Translations under genes and position numbers: made by a program | Assembly (NCBI GenBank): GCA_003695675.1 | Contig: RFIA01000221.1 | Coordinates: 1 to 44,937, forward strand | Source of the DNA: Chloroflexota bacterium | Lineage (GTDB): Bacteria; Chloroflexota; Anaerolineae; Aggregatilineales; Phototrophicaceae | Length of the DNA stretch: 44,937 bases | Reading direction: 5' to 3' | The notes under the pieces: generated by a model | What the model was told of the DNA's origin: nothing | Database searches by the model: none | Seen by the model: only the letters and a program-made list of their open reading frames with translations | Part shown: positions 43,614-44,937 of the stretch, piece after piece | Numbering within the stretch: the stretch's first letter is position 1 | Layout of the letters: every line of letters begins with the position of its first letter

Positions 43614-44579
43614 TTATATGGCCACTTCAACACCCAGTCCGCGTTGCTCAGCGATGGCAGCGATACGACCGGCGACAACCGCGTCTTGCACTGCATTCCC
43701 AACTGACTTAAAAAATGTAATCTCTTTTGCTGATGTTCGTCCTGGCATATCGCCAGCCGCGATTTCACCAATTTCGGCATACACATCATCTTCGGTTAGG
43801 AGTCCAGCATCACGCGGTATAATCAAATCTCCAGCTTCTTCCCAAACACTCTCACGGTGGTCAACAACAATTTTCGATTGCAACACGACCTCCGCCGCGA
43901 CTTCTTGCATGGTTGGCTTGAATGACCCGACACCGTTGATATGCGTACCGGGCATGACATCTTTCTTGCGCACAACCGGCTTATGACTATTCGTCGCTGC
44001 AACAATCACATCAGCACCTTCAAGCGCTTTGTGCGCACTCCGCGCTCTGACGATTTTTACGTCATACATTTTACGCAATGCTTTGGCAAACACGGTCGCT
44101 GAATTCGGACTGTAAACTCGAATTTCGCTAATCTCGCGCACAGCGCACACCGCTTCAATCTGTGTGTAGGCTTGTGGCCCCGCACCAAGCACACCCAGTA
44201 TCGACGCTTCAGGCCGCGCCAGCAAATCGGTCGCCACTCCCGACCCGGCACCTGTTCGTAAAGCCGTTAGCGCAGCACCATGAATAAGCGCAATCGGAAT
44301 CCCAGTCCACGCATTTAACACAAGTACCATGCCATTGATGGCGGGCAAACCAGCATCAACATTACTCGGATAAACAGAAACAACCTTGATCACACTCACT
44401 GGATCACCATGCACATAAGCGGGCATTGTCAACGTCACAGCGTCATTGACGGACATAACCCCACGGATCGGCACAGTCGCCCTCCCTTTTGAGAGCGCTA
44501 TATATCCCGCCCGAACCGAATCGATAGCATCGTCCATATCGATTGCTTCGCGAATATTTTCTGCTGTTAGAACGCGCAT
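43614..44579 (-). CDS. Ornithine cyclodeaminase/mu-crystallin family enzyme
   Basis: A 321-residue NAD(P)-dependent enzyme. Blocks: MRVLTAENIREAIDMDDAIDSV at the start, KVVSVYPSN, HGAALTALRTGAGSGVATDLLAR, the nucleotide site GVLGAGPQAYTQIEA, and HINGVGSFKPTMQEV. Members include ornithine cyclodeaminase (ornithine to proline plus ammonia), alanine dehydrogenases and other imine reductases. With an arginase in the window, ornithine is an attractive substrate, but the family is broad. AAGGAGAG lies before ATG 44579. Confidence 0.9.
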   Translation of the reverse strand: MRVLTAENIREAIDMDDAIDSVRAGYIALSKGRATVPIRGVMSVNDAVTLTMPAYVHGDPVSVIKVVSVYPSNVDAGLPAINGMVLVLNAWTGIPIALIHGAALTALRTGAGSGVATDLLARPEASILGVLGAGPQAYTQIEAVCAVREISEIRVYSPNSATVFAKALRKMYDVKIVRARSAHKALEGADVIVAATNSHKPVVRKKDVMPGTHINGVGSFKPTMQEVAAEVVLQSKIVVDHRESVWEEAGDLIIPRDAGLLTEDDVYAEIGEIAAGDMPGRTSAKEITFFKSVGNAVQDAVVAGRIAAIAEQRGLGVEVAI

Positions 44580-44609
44580 CGTGTCTCTCCTTCCTCATTG
44601 GTCACATCG

Positions 44610-44637
44610 AATATAAATACCCAACAGTATACCTCAA
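44610..44637 (-). promoter_or_regulatory. Promoter of the cyclodeaminase gene
   Basis: On the minus strand TTGAGG (44637-44632, 4/6) and TATATT (44615-44610, 5/6) are spaced by 16 bp, 31 bp before the ATG. Confidence 0.45.
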
Positions 44638-44702
44638 ATCCAAGATCGTAGAGCCAACCATCATAGTACGGCAGAGAATGAGCATCCGCACGGATCTTTG
44701 GG

Positions 44703-44708
44703 TATAAT
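44703..44708 (+). promoter_or_regulatory. -10 element before the metallo-beta-lactamase-fold gene
   Basis: A perfect TATAAT in the context GGGTATAAT, 55 bp before the ATG at 44764. No convincing -35 hexamer is at 16-18 bp. Confidence 0.45.
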
Positions 44709-44763
44709 CTCTACACAGTAAAGCCCTTGCGTTGAATCGTTCTACTGTTGTGTGGAGGATGCG

Positions 44764-44937
44764 ATGAAATTGACAAATGATGTTTACATCGTCGGGGGTG
44801 GTCGATTTGGTTTTGGGTTGTCGGGGATACTCGATTGCCATGTCTATGTGTTAGACGGCGGGGATGAACTCGCGTTGATTGATCCCGGTCTCGGTGAACC
44901 GGGCGACTTCGACACAATTCTTGAGAACATTCGCGCC
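44764..44937 (+). CDS. Metallo-beta-lactamase-fold protein, N-terminal fragment (cut by window edge)
   Basis: 58 residues are visible from ATG 44764 (GGAGG at 44753-44757). VYIVGGGRFGFGLSG, DCHVYVLDGGDELALIDPGLG match the first strands of the metallo-beta-lactamase fold, where a small polar loop (LIDPG) leads to the His-x-His-x-Asp-His metal site. That site would lie past the window edge, so activity and subfamily cannot be judged. Confidence 0.7.
   Translation, partial: MKLTNDVYIVGGGRFGFGLSGILDCHVYVLDGGDELALIDPGLGEPGDFDTILENIRA

Overview
The window (about 45 kb, roughly 49% GC by eye) reads as a chromosomal segment of a Chloroflexota bacterium, most likely of the Anaerolineae side of the phylum. 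The reasons are the mix of TPT-linker lipoproteins, Cys-containing LysM modules, DUF5667-type anti-sigma proteins, a fused gamma/alpha 2-oxoacid:ferredoxin oxidoreductase and an ABC-2 transporter with small basic companion proteins. This placement is inferred from protein style; there is no rRNA or other marker to fix it. No tRNA, rRNA, CRISPR array, transposase or phage gene was seen.

Layout. 1-2.6 kb (minus): a cut glycosyltransferase, a PhnD-like binding lipoprotein and a membrane-anchored FlgD-Ig-like protein. 2.7-9.9 kb (plus): lon protease, a translationally coupled AlbA_2-type regulator and two large surface lipoproteins (LysM; beta-propeller). 9.9-11.9 kb (plus): fabG, a crotonase and a HIT hydrolase. 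12-12.9 kb (minus): an anchored DsbA-like protein. A 546-bp gene-free gap with a degenerate repeat precedes aconitase (13.4-16.1 kb). Then come a duplicated RNase H, an aminotransferase, a stand-alone histidine-kinase phosphoacceptor domain, a cupin and a cystathionine beta-synthase. 20.9-24.2 kb (plus) is an envelope module: secreted LysM protein with ten Cys-pair repeats, ECF sigma factor, and a DUF5667/LysM membrane anti-sigma candidate. 24.2-30.6 kb holds a gamma-family transsulfuration enzyme, a Gmad2-like lipoprotein, a deoxynucleoside kinase, a GntR/FCD regulator and korAB. A Ca-type P-ATPase follows, facing ATP sulfurylase. 35-38.6 kb (minus) is one compact operon: nusB, tatA/B-like, tatC, alpha/beta hydrolase, arginase. 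38.6-41.5 kb (plus) is an ABC-2 transporter locus with an unusually elaborate leader. The right end carries a YihY protein, a HAD phosphatase, a small membrane protein, an ornithine-cyclodeaminase-family enzyme and the start of a metallo-beta-lactamase-fold gene.

How the parts fit. Sulfur genes (ATP sulfurylase, cystathionine beta-synthase, the gamma-family enzyme) and central carbon genes (aconitase, 2-oxoacid:ferredoxin oxidoreductase) are scattered rather than clustered. Arginase and ornithine cyclodeaminase could form an arginine-to-proline route but lie 8 kb apart on different transcripts.

The two most unusual systems are (i) the ABC-2 locus: perfect 16-bp palindrome, TTGACA, a 32-codon ORF with an ideal ribosome site whose last codons are complementary to its own Shine-Dalgarno, a stop codon inside a hairpin, an intrinsic terminator, a second structured leader, then two paralogous small basic proteins interleaved with the ATPase and permease genes; and (ii) the LysM/Cys-repeat protein next to the ECF sigma and LysM anti-sigma. 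All assignments come from reading sequence only; no searches or folding programs were run.
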